Source: Pyramidobacter sp. YE332
Lineage (GTDB): Bacteria; Synergistota; Synergistia; Synergistales; Dethiosulfovibrionaceae
Direction: 5' to 3'
Assembly: GCF_033060595.1 (NCBI RefSeq)
Contig: NZ_CP133038.1
Coordinates: 558,001-622,000, forward strand
DNA length: 64,000 nt
Under the pieces are notes generated by a model, which saw nothing but the letters and a program-made list of their open reading frames with translations, ran no database searches and was not told where the DNA came from. The translations under genes and the position numbers were made by a program. Positions 18,091 through 26,234 of this stretch are shown here, in pieces. Position 1 is the stretch's first letter. Each line of letters starts with the position of its first letter.

Positions 18091-18107
18091 AGTCGACAAT
18101 TTACTTT
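18091..18107 (+). repeat. 17-bp direct repeat, right flank of ISNCY-like element
   Basis: Exact copy of 16534-16550. It lies just before the terminator of the GntR gene. The stretch 17976-18090 is IS end sequence without a gene. Confidence 0.7.
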
Positions 18108-18116
18108 GAAAAAAAG

Positions 18117-18157
18117 TCCGCCCCGGACGCTCCTGCCATTGGCGCGTCCGGGGCGGA
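18117..18157 (-). terminator. Intrinsic terminator of the GntR gene
   Basis: 14-bp perfect arms (18117-18130 and 18144-18157). On the minus strand it is followed by a TTTTTTT run, and it lies 13 nt beyond the 18171 stop. Confidence 0.85.
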
Positions 18158-18170
18158 TGGAATTTTTTGT

Positions 18171-18911
18171 TTAGCCGTTGTCCTTGCGTTCCAGGTTCAC
18201 GGTGTAACTGAGCTTGTAGCGGGTGTACGTCCGTTCGAGATGGAGTTTCATGATTTTGCCGGCGGTTTCCGCGTCCTGTCGGAAAATGGCATCGGCCAGT
18301 TTCTCGTGCTCGTCGATGATCTGATCGGGCCAGATGTCCTGCGGGCGGCGGGCGATGTCGCCGAGGATCAGCGAGTTCAGCGTGCTCTGCGAGAGCGCGA
18401 TGACGCTTTCGTAAATTCGCAGCAGCACCATGTTATGAGCGGCCGTGGCGATCAGATTGTGGAAGATGCTGTTCCATTTCGCGCCCTGCAATCCTCGGTC
18501 CGGGGGCGCCAGCGCGATGACACGGCGCAGCATGGTCAGCGCCTCGTGAAGATGTTCCAGATCCTGTTCGTTGCGGCGCTGGGCGGCAAAACGCGCGGCA
18601 GGGACCTCGACGAGGCTGCGCACTTCCGAGATTTCGTCATAGAGTCCGACCGGCCAGGCCGACTGAAAGTCGTCCAGCGAACGAAAGGCCCCGCTGACGT
18701 CGTGGCTTTCCACGAAAATGCCCTGACGTTCGCGAATCTCCAGCACGCCGTAAGCTTCGAGGATGTTCAGACACTCGCGGATATGCAGCCGCGACATGCC
18801 GAAATGCTTTTCCAGTTCTCGTTCCGTCGGCAGCTTGCCGCCGCTGACGATCTCTCCGCTCTTGATGGCCTGAAGGATCCGTTTCAGCTGCTCTTCTTTT
18901 CTCTTGTTCAT
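18171..18911 (-). CDS. GntR-family regulator, FadR/FCD subfamily
   Basis: 246 residues. The winged-helix domain (1-75) has 'GGKLPTERELEKHFGMSR' and 'VLEIRERQGIFV'. The all-helical FCD domain (90-235) has 'VRSLVEVPAARFAAQR', 'IFHNLIATAAHN', 'DEHEKLADAI' and 'MKLHLERT', with the His residues expected to hold a metal. Such regulators sense small acids. GGAGTGG lies upstream of the ATG. It lies upstream of and on the same strand as tctCBA, so it is the likely controller of that cluster. Confidence 0.88.
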   Translation of the reverse strand: MNKRKEEQLKRILQAIKSGEIVSGGKLPTERELEKHFGMSRLHIRECLNILEAYGVLEIRERQGIFVESHDVSGAFRSLDDFQSAWPVGLYDEISEVRSLVEVPAARFAAQRRNEQDLEHLHEALTMLRRVIALAPPDRGLQGAKWNSIFHNLIATAAHNMVLLRIYESVIALSQSTLNSLILGDIARRPQDIWPDQIIDEHEKLADAIFRQDAETAGKIMKLHLERTYTRYKLSYTVNLERKDNG

Positions 18912-19110
18912 GATTTTCCACTCCGCAATGAAATGATGATAACGATCGCTCTAAAATTTTTATGCCGCGACAATCCGCCGTATCCGCTGCCGGCCGCCGA
19001 GGGGGAACCGATCCAGGCTGGAAAAGTGAGATGCCGGGCTGCGTGAAAGCGCGCTGTGCCGCCGGCGGAACGTTTTTGTGCCCGCGGGGAGGACTTTCAG
19101 GGCGCGGCGG

Positions 19111-20352
19111 TCACAGCAGGATCGCTCTGTACAGGCCGAAAATGACGAACGGAGCCACGGCCATCTCGATCATCAGCGGCAGGTATCCTTTGTCCAGCGC
19201 GGAAACGGAACAGTCCATCTGCTGCAGGGTGAGCGTCTGGCACAGATGCAGGGGCGAAAAGAAATAGCCGTTGAAGCTCCAGGTGTAGATGAAAACGCAG
19301 TAGAGCAGCTCTTCCGTCGGCGGCAGGTGCAGGCTCGTCAGCAGCGGCACCAAAACGCCCAGCGGCACGTAGCTGAGCCCCGTGGTGAGGCCGAAGAGCA
19401 GCGCCGCGGCCGCGATCACCAACAGCACGCGAAACCCCGACGACTGCACGAACATGGTCTGGAAGGCGGCCATGATGCCGGTCAAATCGCGCACGGTGTT
19501 CTGCATGAAATAGATGCCCAGCATCGTCACGAAAGTTTGGCCGCTGAGCCCCTGCCAGAACGCGCGCGCGTAGGCTTTTGCGTCGCGCCGCCCCCAACCG
19601 GCCAGAATCAGCGCCAGCGAAGCGAAGGCGCTCAGGTACATGGGCACCTTGAACAGACCGTTGAGCAGCACGATGACGTAGATCGGCGACATGTATTTGA
19701 GAATGCTGACAAGCCCGCGGAGCGTATGCCCGCCGCCGGAGCGCGAAGCGACCGGCGCCGAGGCGCCGCGCAGGTAAAGCAGGTAAGACGCGAACTCCAT
19801 GCCGGCGACAAAAACGACGTTGAGCGCGATCAGCTTGTACAGGCTGACGTGCGGCGCCATGTTGGAGAAAACGATCATCGAGCTGCTCGTCGGCAGCAGG
19901 AAGAAGGCGCAGTGACGGAAGGTCAGGTTGAGCGCCGCGCGCTTGAACACGGGCAGCCTGAGGCTGTCGCCCAATTCGTCGACGAAAGGGCTGGAGATGC
20001 CCGCGCCGCCGGGCACCGAGACCATGCCGATCGCCGCCGGCAGGATCATGATCACCGCTTTGGCCGACGAAAAAACGTCCTTGAAGGCCTCCACAAGCCG
20101 GCCGAGAATGTCGTACTGCTTCATCAGCGCGCTGAGAACGCCGATCTGCAGGATGACGGCGATGGTTTTCATCGTCGGCGGCGAGGTGACGATACTCGTA
20201 AAGTTTTCCGCGATACCGCGCAGGGACTGACCGGCGCCGAGTCCCATGATCAGCCCCGTGATCAGCAGCGAGGTGCCGTTCCACAGCTTCCCCTTCGGGA
20301 AGAAGACGAGAAAACCGAAGGCCGCGCCCATTGCCAGAAATTCTCTCAGCAT
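19111..20352 (-). CDS. DUF401-family integral membrane protein
   Basis: 413 residues, strongly hydrophobic with about 10-12 segments. Motifs seen in DUF401 proteins are 'MVSVPGGAGISSPFVDELGD' and 'NLTFRHCAFFLLPTSSS'. These proteins resemble ion-transporter-superfamily carriers, but their substrate is unknown. It is a single gene. The 200 nt upstream of GntR and the 140 nt upstream of this gene show no other gene. Confidence 0.7.
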   Translation of the reverse strand: MLREFLAMGAAFGFLVFFPKGKLWNGTSLLITGLIMGLGAGQSLRGIAENFTSIVTSPPTMKTIAVILQIGVLSALMKQYDILGRLVEAFKDVFSSAKAVIMILPAAIGMVSVPGGAGISSPFVDELGDSLRLPVFKRAALNLTFRHCAFFLLPTSSSMIVFSNMAPHVSLYKLIALNVVFVAGMEFASYLLYLRGASAPVASRSGGGHTLRGLVSILKYMSPIYVIVLLNGLFKVPMYLSAFASLALILAGWGRRDAKAYARAFWQGLSGQTFVTMLGIYFMQNTVRDLTGIMAAFQTMFVQSSGFRVLLVIAAAALLFGLTTGLSYVPLGVLVPLLTSLHLPPTEELLYCVFIYTWSFNGYFFSPLHLCQTLTLQQMDCSVSALDKGYLPLMIEMAVAPFVIFGLYRAILL

Positions 20353-20460
20353 GGAGGCCGCTCCTTTCGCGAATGAAATGTGCCGCCGTAAAAGCTCCGC
20401 CCCGAGGCAATGTTATCATACCGCGCGCAGAAAAAACTCTTGCGCCGGCGCGGACGAAAA

Positions 20461-20490
20461 AGCCCGCTTCCGCAAAAAGGAGGCGGGCTC
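20461..20490 (-). terminator. Intrinsic terminator of the aminotransferase gene
   Basis: AGCCCGC...GCGGGCT inverted repeat followed on the minus strand by TTTTTCG, just beyond the 20496 stop. Confidence 0.75.
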
Positions 20491-20495
20491 GAGTT

Positions 20496-21704
20496 TTATC
20501 GGGCGTTGAAGACGTACTTGTCCAGGCGCGCCATGGCTTCCTTGACGCGCGACAGCGGCAGCGCCAGGTTGACGCGGATGCTGTACGGGCCGTTGAACAT
20601 GCGCCCGTCCTGCCAGGACACGCCCACGTCGGAACCGGCCCGGTGCACTTCGTCGATGGTCTTGCCGTGCTTTTTGCACCACTGCTCGCAGTCGATGAAG
20701 AGCATGTAGGTGCCCTGCGGTTTGGCCAGATCGACGCCGTCGAAATGCTCTTTGATGTAATCGTAAGCGTAGTTCACGTTTTCCGTCAGCACCTGGCGCA
20801 GCTCGTCCACCCACTCGTAGCCCTCGGGCTTGTAGGCGCCGATCAGCGCGTGCATGGAGAGCACGTTCATGCTGTTGTAGTGCGACAGCGACGATTCCTT
20901 GTCGATGCGCTCGCGCAGCCAGTCGTTGTAGATGATGTGGTAGCTGCCGATCAGGCCGGCGAGGTTGAAGGTCTTGCTGGGCGCGTAGAGCGCGACGGTG
21001 CGGTTTCGCGCGTCGTCGCCGACGCTCTGCGTGGGGATGTGCTTATAACCGTCGAGCGTCAGATCGGACCAGATCTCGTCGGAGATCACGAACACGTCGT
21101 GTCTGCGGTAGATCTCCATGGCTTTTTCGATCTCTTCGCGTTCCCAAACGCGGCCGCAGGGATTATGGGGCGAGCAGAAGATGGCGGCGTGGATCTTGTT
21201 TTCCACGATCTTCTTTTCCATGTCGGCGTAATCCATGCGCCACACGCCCTGTGCGTCGCGCTTCAGCGGCGAGTGGACGATGCGCCAGCCGTTGTTGTTC
21301 AGCGTGTTGGTGAAGCCGATGTAGGTGGGGGAGTGGAGCAGCACGTTGCCGCCCCGCGAACAGATTACGTTCAGCGCGCTGGCCACGCCGCCGAGCACGC
21401 CGTTCTCGTAGCCGATGTGCTTCGCTTCGAGCCCGGCGACGCCGTTGCGCTTCGCCTGCCAGTCGATGATGGACTGATAATATTCCTTTTTGGGCGCGAA
21501 GTAACCGTAGAGCGGATGTTTCGCGCGCTCGATCATCGCTTCGGGCACGGTGGGCACGGTGGCGAAGTTCATGTCGGCGATCCACATCGGGATCGAGTCG
21601 AACCCCGGTTTGGGCGGATTAGGGGCCATGCCGGCTCCGAGGTTGTCTACGGCGAGGGCGTCGCGGCCGTGGCGGTCGATGATGCTCGTGAAATCGTACT
21701 TCAT
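20496..21704 (-). CDS. PatB/MalY-type PLP aminotransferase (cystathionine beta-lyase-like)
   Basis: 402 residues, the standard length of the fold-type I subgroup. Key sites: 'MWIADMNFATVP' near 39, 'YGYFAPKKEYYQSI' near 70, 'CSPHNPCGRVW' near 167, 'ISDEIWSDL' with the PLP-binding Asp near 200, and the PLP Lys in 'YAPSKTFNLAGL' near 237. PatB/MalY proteins cleave cystathionine or cysteine conjugates. Aminotransferase activity is also known in the group. It is a single gene between two terminators. Confidence 0.85.
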   Translation of the reverse strand: MKYDFTSIIDRHGRDALAVDNLGAGMAPNPPKPGFDSIPMWIADMNFATVPTVPEAMIERAKHPLYGYFAPKKEYYQSIIDWQAKRNGVAGLEAKHIGYENGVLGGVASALNVICSRGGNVLLHSPTYIGFTNTLNNNGWRIVHSPLKRDAQGVWRMDYADMEKKIVENKIHAAIFCSPHNPCGRVWEREEIEKAMEIYRRHDVFVISDEIWSDLTLDGYKHIPTQSVGDDARNRTVALYAPSKTFNLAGLIGSYHIIYNDWLRERIDKESSLSHYNSMNVLSMHALIGAYKPEGYEWVDELRQVLTENVNYAYDYIKEHFDGVDLAKPQGTYMLFIDCEQWCKKHGKTIDEVHRAGSDVGVSWQDGRMFNGPYSIRVNLALPLSRVKEAMARLDKYVFNAR

Positions 21705-21811
21705 GAGAAAACTCCCCTTCCTGCGTTCGATTTCGGCCGCAGCGGCCGAAGCGTGGTTTTATACGGAAACTGATCCATTCTACTCTGCCCTTTCGAAAAT
21801 CTCAACGTGCC

Positions 21812-21857
21812 GCCTCAAAAAAAGAGAGGCTCCGCAGAGTCTCTCTTTTTTTGAGGC
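21812..21857. terminator. Bidirectional terminator, 17-bp perfect arms
   Basis: Arms 21812-21828 and 21841-21857 match exactly and contain A7/T7 tracts. It lies 4 nt beyond the PpiC stop and just upstream of the aminotransferase gene. Confidence 0.8.
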
Positions 21858-21860
21858 GCA

Positions 21861-22772
21861 TTACTTGGCGGGCTTTTTGTCGCCGGAGGCGGGCGCCTCG
21901 GGCGCGGCGATCTTCACGCCGTAGCGGGCGCGCAGCGCGTCGCGTTCGTCTTGGATGGCCTTGACCTGTTTCTGGCGCAGGAGGTCGGCCTTGATGTCTT
22001 CCTTCACCTCGGCGAACGGACGGATCGAGGCGTCGCGGCTGTCGGTGGCCTTGATGACGTGATAGCCGAAATCGGTCTTGACGGGCTTGGCGGTCATCTC
22101 GCCCTTTTTCAGGGCGAAGGCGGCCTTTTCGAACTCGGGCACCATCTGTCCCTTGCTGAAATAGCCCAGGTCGCCGCCACGGCTGCGCGTGCCGTCGGCG
22201 GAGTTGTTCTTGGCGGCGTCCTCGAACGTGATCTTGCCGGCTTTGATGTCGCGGATCAGATCGGCGGCCTTTTCCTGAGCGGCCTTGCGATCTTTCTCGG
22301 GCATGTTCTTGTCGGCGCGGATCAGGATGTGCGAGGCGCGGATCGCCGCGGGGACCTGGAAGATCTCCTTATGCTCGTCGTAATACTTCTGCGCGTCCTT
22401 GTCGGTCGCGGGCGTCTTGCCGGCTTCGTCGAGAATCTTCTCCGTGGCCAAAGTGAAGAGCAGGCGCTGTTCGAGGTTGCCCATGGCCTCCTTGTACTTG
22501 GCCGTGTTCTGCAGCTTCTGCTCGTGCCCCGAGCGCGAAAAGACCTTGAAGTCAATCAGGTTGTCCAACAGCTGCGCCTGGCCCTGCGGCGAAGCATAGG
22601 CCGCGCGCTGCTGCGGGTCGAAGCCGCTCATGGCCTGGTCGAGGTCGGCCTGCGTGATCGTCTCGCCGCCGACGGTGGCCAGCACCTTTTTGCCGGAGTT
22701 TTGGTCGGCCGCAAACGCCGAGCCGGCCAGAAGAACCGAGAGCGCCGCCGCGGCGGCAAACAACTTTTTCAT
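21861..22772 (-). CDS. Peptidyl-prolyl isomerase, parvulin/SurA type, exported
   Basis: 303 residues. A signal peptide (1-21, cleavage near 'SAFAADQ') is followed by a SurA-N-like helical part with 'VLATVGGETITQADLDQA'. The parvulin domain is at about 140-250: 'IRASHILIRADKNM', 'ADGTRSRGGDLGYFSKGQMV' and 'TDFGYHVIKATD'. It helps fold exported proteins in the periplasm. It is transcribed alone, away from the 22937 gene, from a shared control region. Confidence 0.9.
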   Translation of the reverse strand: MKKLFAAAAALSVLLAGSAFAADQNSGKKVLATVGGETITQADLDQAMSGFDPQQRAAYASPQGQAQLLDNLIDFKVFSRSGHEQKLQNTAKYKEAMGNLEQRLLFTLATEKILDEAGKTPATDKDAQKYYDEHKEIFQVPAAIRASHILIRADKNMPEKDRKAAQEKAADLIRDIKAGKITFEDAAKNNSADGTRSRGGDLGYFSKGQMVPEFEKAAFALKKGEMTAKPVKTDFGYHVIKATDSRDASIRPFAEVKEDIKADLLRQKQVKAIQDERDALRARYGVKIAAPEAPASGDKKPAK

Positions 22773-22844
22773 CCGAAAAATTCCTCCTTAAAAAAAATCG
22801 CTTCCTGTGCGCGAAGCGCACAAAATGTTCGTGCAGCATCGCCT

Positions 22845-22893
22845 ATTATAACCGAATTTATTCACTTGCAAAGGTGTATAAATCTGCTATCCT
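22845..22893. promoter_or_regulatory. Divergent promoters sharing one palindromic -35
   Basis: TTGCAA at 22866-22871 reads the same on both strands. Rightward it pairs with TATCCT (22888-22893, 16-nt spacer). Leftward it pairs with TATAAT (22845-22850 on the minus strand, 15-nt spacer). The first would serve the 22937 gene, the second the PpiC gene. Confidence 0.5.
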
Positions 22894-22936
22894 TTTAACG
22901 GATCACGATCGACCCGGCAGGGAGGGATGAGACGCC

Positions 22937-23191
22937 ATGCTTCAGACAGAGACGATCGAATGGAGCCAGTTCAAGGAACGCTTCGCCTTTTTGCTGGCGG
23001 AGATGACGCCGGCGCTGCGCGGCATCGACGACGAGACCATCGCGTTCCGTACCGAAGAGTGGTCGGTGCTCCCTCGCTGGGATTCGGGCGAATTCATTTT
23101 CGAGTACTACGCCGAAGAGCCGGACACGTTCCATCCCGGCGACGACGAGACGCAGATCGTAGTGACGAACGTTCCCTGGGGGAATCTTTAG
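22937..23191 (+). CDS. Small acidic protein of unknown function
   Basis: 84 residues, rich in Glu/Asp and aromatic residues ('IEWSQFKERFAFLL', 'EFIFEYYAEEPDTFHPGDDE'), with no signal peptide or membrane segment. The start is ATG 22937, because an in-frame TGA lies three codons upstream. AGGGAGGG is about 10 nt before it. I do not recognise the family. It precedes the amidohydrolase gene by 37 nt and may share its transcript. Confidence 0.6.
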   Translation: MLQTETIEWSQFKERFAFLLAEMTPALRGIDDETIAFRTEEWSVLPRWDSGEFIFEYYAEEPDTFHPGDDETQIVVTNVPWGNL

Positions 23192-23228
23192 GGGGACGCG
23201 TATTATAAATTTCAGGGGAGGTCCTTGT

Positions 23229-24392
23229 ATGAAACTTATTGTCAATGCGCGCGTGCTGCCCGTTTCCGCCGCGCCGATCGAGAACGGCGCGGTGCTCGTG
23301 GACGGAACGAAGATCGCCGGCGTCGGCGAACACCTCGGCGCTCCCGAAGGCACGGAGATCATCGACGCCCGCGGCCTGACGCTGACGCCCGGCCTGGTCG
23401 ACGCCCATACCCACATCACCACGTCCGAAGAGATGGAACTGTACGGCATGAGCGACATCAACGAGATGACCAACCCCGTCACGCCCGGGCTGAGCATCCT
23501 CGATTCCATCTACGTGCGCGACAAGAACGTGGCCGAATCGCGCGAAAAAGGCGGCGTCACCTGCGTGCAGACTTTGCCCGGCAGCGCCAACGTCATCGGC
23601 GGCACCGGCGCCATCATCAAGCTCAAGCAGGCCAGCGTCGTCGAGGAAATGCTCGTCAAATCGCCCTCCTGCATGAAAGCCGCTCTCGGCGAAAACCCGA
23701 TCCGCGTCTACAAGGACAACGGCCACCGCACGCCCACGACCCGCATGGGCAACGCCTACATCATGCGCAAAACCCTGCAGGACGCCCGCAACTATCTGGA
23801 AAAGAAAAAGTGCCGCAAAGACGGCGAAGCCTTCGAGACCAACCTCGACATGGAAGCGCTTTCCCTCGTGCTCGACCGCAAGATCAAGCTCAGCGTCCAC
23901 AGCCACCGCGCCGACGACATCTGCACCGCCGTGCGCATCGCCGAGGAGTTCGGCCTCGACTTCACCATCGAGCACTGCACCGAAGGTCAGTTCATCGCCC
24001 CGTGGCTGGCCGCGCACCACGTCAAGGCCGCCGTCGGCCCCACCTTCGGCGTGCCCGTCAAGCCCGAACTGCGCCATCAGGGCTGGGAGACCCTGCTCGC
24101 TCTGCGCGACGCCGGCGTGCACATCTGCATCCTCACCGACCACCCCGTGATCCCGCTTTACGGACAGATCGTCTCCGCCTCGCTGGCCGCCCGCGCCGGA
24201 CTGACCGAAGCCGAAGCCCTGCGCTGCGTCACGCTGTCCAGCGCCGAGCACCTCGGCATCGAAGATCGCGTCGGCTCCATCGACGCCGGCAAGGACGCCG
24301 ACCTCGTGCTGTGGAACGGCAACCCGCTCGACACCCGCTGCCACCCCGTCATGACCATGATCGACGGCAAAGTGGAGTACCGCGCGCTGTAA
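23229..24392 (+). CDS. Amidohydrolase-superfamily enzyme (imidazolonepropionase-like)
   Basis: 387 residues. Metal ligands in order: 'GLVDAHTHITT' near 56, Lys-rich middle 'NAYIMRKTLQDARNYLEKKK', 'KLSVHSHRADDI' near 220, 'DFTIEHCTEGQ' near 243 and 'CILTDHPVIP' near 301. The C-terminus 'GSIDAGKDADLVLWNGNP' is typical of the family. It probably hydrolyses a cyclic amide or a dipeptide-like bond. The substrate is not evident. GGGGAGG precedes ATG 23229. Confidence 0.82.
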   Translation: MKLIVNARVLPVSAAPIENGAVLVDGTKIAGVGEHLGAPEGTEIIDARGLTLTPGLVDAHTHITTSEEMELYGMSDINEMTNPVTPGLSILDSIYVRDKNVAESREKGGVTCVQTLPGSANVIGGTGAIIKLKQASVVEEMLVKSPSCMKAALGENPIRVYKDNGHRTPTTRMGNAYIMRKTLQDARNYLEKKKCRKDGEAFETNLDMEALSLVLDRKIKLSVHSHRADDICTAVRIAEEFGLDFTIEHCTEGQFIAPWLAAHHVKAAVGPTFGVPVKPELRHQGWETLLALRDAGVHICILTDHPVIPLYGQIVSASLAARAGLTEAEALRCVTLSSAEHLGIEDRVGSIDAGKDADLVLWNGNPLDTRCHPVMTMIDGKVEYRAL

Positions 24393-24404
24393 AAATTCAG
24401 CCGT

Positions 24405-24446
24405 AAAAAATGCCGGAGGCTCGCGATCGAGCTTCCGGCATTTTTT
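24405..24446. terminator. Bidirectional terminator between convergent genes
   Basis: AAAAAATGCCGGA...TCCGGCATTTTTT stem with an inner GCTCG/CGAGC extension, between the amidohydrolase (+) and MntP (-). Confidence 0.88.
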
Positions 24447-24463
24447 ATTCCCGTGTCTCGGCG

Positions 24464-25057
24464 CTAGAGCACGCTGTCGGCGAAGATCTCGAGGCCGATG
24501 CCGATCAGGATCGCGCCGCCGAGGATCGTCGCCCGGCCGGACAGCGCCGTGCCGATCCTCTTGCCGATCAGCAGTCCCGCCGCGCAGACCACGAACGTGA
24601 CGGCGGAGATGATCAGCGAGGCCGCCAGCGCCGCGGCGCAGTCGTAATTGGCGATCGTGAAGCCGACCGAGAGCGCGTCGATCGACGTGGCGATCCCCTG
24701 CAAAAACAGCACGGCGGGCGTCAGCCGAAGCGCGGCGCGATCCTCGCGACCGCCGCGCAGCCCTTCGAACACCATCTTGCCGCCGATGCCAAGCAGCAGG
24801 ATCAGCGCGATCCACGGCACGATCTTCCGGAAGGAACAGAAAACTTCGACGATCGTGCGCACGCAGACCCAGCCCGCCATCGGCATCAGCGCCTGGAAGA
24901 ACGCGTATACGCCGGCGACGGCGCAGCCGCGGCGCGCTCTCATGCGCGGCTCATTCAGCCCGTTGACCATCGACACCGAAAAGGCATCCATCGACAGCCC
25001 CACGCCCAACAGCGCGCAGTTCAGCACAAACATGAAATTCAAATTCACTTCGGCCAC
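24464..25057 (-). CDS. mntP: Manganese efflux pump MntP-like
   Basis: 197 residues with six membrane segments arranged as two repeated halves. Each half has the acidic motif of the family: 'GLSMDAFSVSM' near 20 and 'ATSIDALSVGFT' near 123. MntP exports Mn2+ from the cytoplasm. The start is GTG 25057, though a second GTG three codons later is equally possible. I looked for a yybP-ykoY riboswitch upstream and did not recognise one. Confidence 0.85.
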   Translation of the reverse strand: MAEVNLNFMFVLNCALLGVGLSMDAFSVSMVNGLNEPRMRARRGCAVAGVYAFFQALMPMAGWVCVRTIVEVFCSFRKIVPWIALILLLGIGGKMVFEGLRGGREDRAALRLTPAVLFLQGIATSIDALSVGFTIANYDCAAALAASLIISAVTFVVCAAGLLIGKRIGTALSGRATILGGAILIGIGLEIFADSVL

Positions 25058-25094
25058 CCCATTCCGAATGATCGCCCGTCCCCGCGGAAACGAA

Positions 25095-25130
25095 AAATCC
25101 GGGCATAGCCTCGGCTATACCCGGATGTCG
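25095..25130 (-). terminator. Intrinsic terminator downstream of suf region
   Basis: ATCCGGG...CCCGGAT stem with a 2-nt loop and one mismatch, then TTTTTCG on the minus strand. It stands between the suf genes and mntP and could also act as a leader attenuator for mntP. Confidence 0.6.
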
Positions 25131-25145
25131 TTTTTCGATCGTCCT

Positions 25146-25171
25146 CATGTATAGCTTGGCAGTTATACATG
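25146..25171. other. Isolated hairpin, possible remnant of an IS200/IS605-type end
   Basis: CATGTATA (25146-25153) and TATACATG (25164-25171) form an 8-bp stem with a 10-nt loop. Behind it, about 25172-25300 has no gene and differs in composition from suf. IS200/IS605 ends are hairpins of this kind, but no tnpA or tnpB is readable, so this is only a suggestion. Confidence 0.25.
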
Positions 25172-25305
25172 AGTCTCGCAGTTTAAAGCACGCCAGACCT
25201 TTACGGCCAGCATGTTGACGTGCTGCGCTCCGTCCCGAGCGCGTGCTACTCCCTCACGGAGGTTATTGTGACACCGTCGTCTCGTGTTAGTCAAGACAAA
25301 CCGTT

Positions 25306-26232
25306 CTACTTCAAGAAGCCGTTGATGATCTGCTCTTCCGCCTGCTGTTCGCTCAGACCCAGCGTCATCAGCTTGACGATCTGGTCGCCGGCGATCTTGC
25401 CGATGGCGGCCTCGTGGACGAGCTGCGCGTCGACGTTGTTGGCTTCCAGCGAGGGCACGGCGAGGATCTTGCCCCGGTCCATGATGATCGAGTCGCATTC
25501 GGTGTGCCCGCTGCACGGCGCGTTGCCGACGATGCAGGCGTCGAACTTCTGAAACGACGCGTCGCGCGCCACGGAGCGCGACACCACGTCCGCGCTCGAA
25601 CCTTCGCCGTTCAGCGCAACTCGGTAACCGCTGACAGCCTGCTGGTCGCCGTGCGTCATCAGGCGCTCGCGCACCACGAGCCGGGCGTCCTTTTTCAGCT
25701 CGGCGATCGTCATGCGCTGCGTCGAATCGACGCCCTTGATCTGCACCATCTCCATCTCCATGGAGCTGCCGTCCTCCATGTAAACTTCCGTCTGCGGGTT
25801 GAGGATGCGCTTGCCCTCGCCGCTGCCGGAACCGTAGTGCTTTTCCACGTAGCGGACTTTGGCGTTTTTGCCCACGTAAAAGCGGTGCACGCCGTCGTGT
25901 TCGGCGTCCTGTCGGCCGCAGTTGTCGATGCCGCAGCCGGCGACGATGAGCACGTCGCTGCCGTCGCCGACGTAAAAGTCGTTGTAGACCGTTTCCTTCA
26001 GGCCGCTGGCGCTGACGACGACGGGGATGTGCACGCTCTCGTTCTTCGTGCCCGGAGCGATGCGGATGTCGATCCCCGTGCCGTCGGCCTTGGAGGTGAT
26101 CTCGATGTGGGCGGTGTTGCTGCGCCCGGCCAGCTGGCCGTTGGCGCGGAAGTTGTACGCTCCCGTCGGGACCTTGTGCAGGTCGGCCACTTCCGCCAGC
26201 AGGCGTTTTTGGATCTCGTCCAGCTGCACCAT
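25306..26232 (-). CDS. sufB: SufB/SufD-like Fe-S cluster scaffold protein
   Basis: 308 residues, shorter than E. coli SufB (about 495) and like the compact SufB of two-gene suf systems. Core motifs: 'VLIVAGCGIDNCGRQDAEHD' near 108, 'VRYVEKHYGSG', 'QAVSGYRVALNGEGSSADVV' and the C-terminal 'SGHTECDSIIMDRG', with conserved Cys and His, then 'NNVDAQLVHEAAIGKIAGDQ'. It builds Fe-S clusters with the ATPase SufC. It starts 2 nt after the sufC stop. No sufS or sufU is nearby. Confidence 0.85.
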   Translation of the reverse strand: MVQLDEIQKRLLAEVADLHKVPTGAYNFRANGQLAGRSNTAHIEITSKADGTGIDIRIAPGTKNESVHIPVVVSASGLKETVYNDFYVGDGSDVLIVAGCGIDNCGRQDAEHDGVHRFYVGKNAKVRYVEKHYGSGSGEGKRILNPQTEVYMEDGSSMEMEMVQIKGVDSTQRMTIAELKKDARLVVRERLMTHGDQQAVSGYRVALNGEGSSADVVSRSVARDASFQKFDACIVGNAPCSGHTECDSIIMDRGKILAVPSLEANNVDAQLVHEAAIGKIAGDQIVKLMTLGLSEQQAEEQIINGFLK

Positions 26233-26234
26233 GG

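Noticed and set aside
25058-25130. yybP-ykoY manganese riboswitch ahead of mntP
   Set aside because: I could not find the conserved core. Only a terminator-type hairpin is present.
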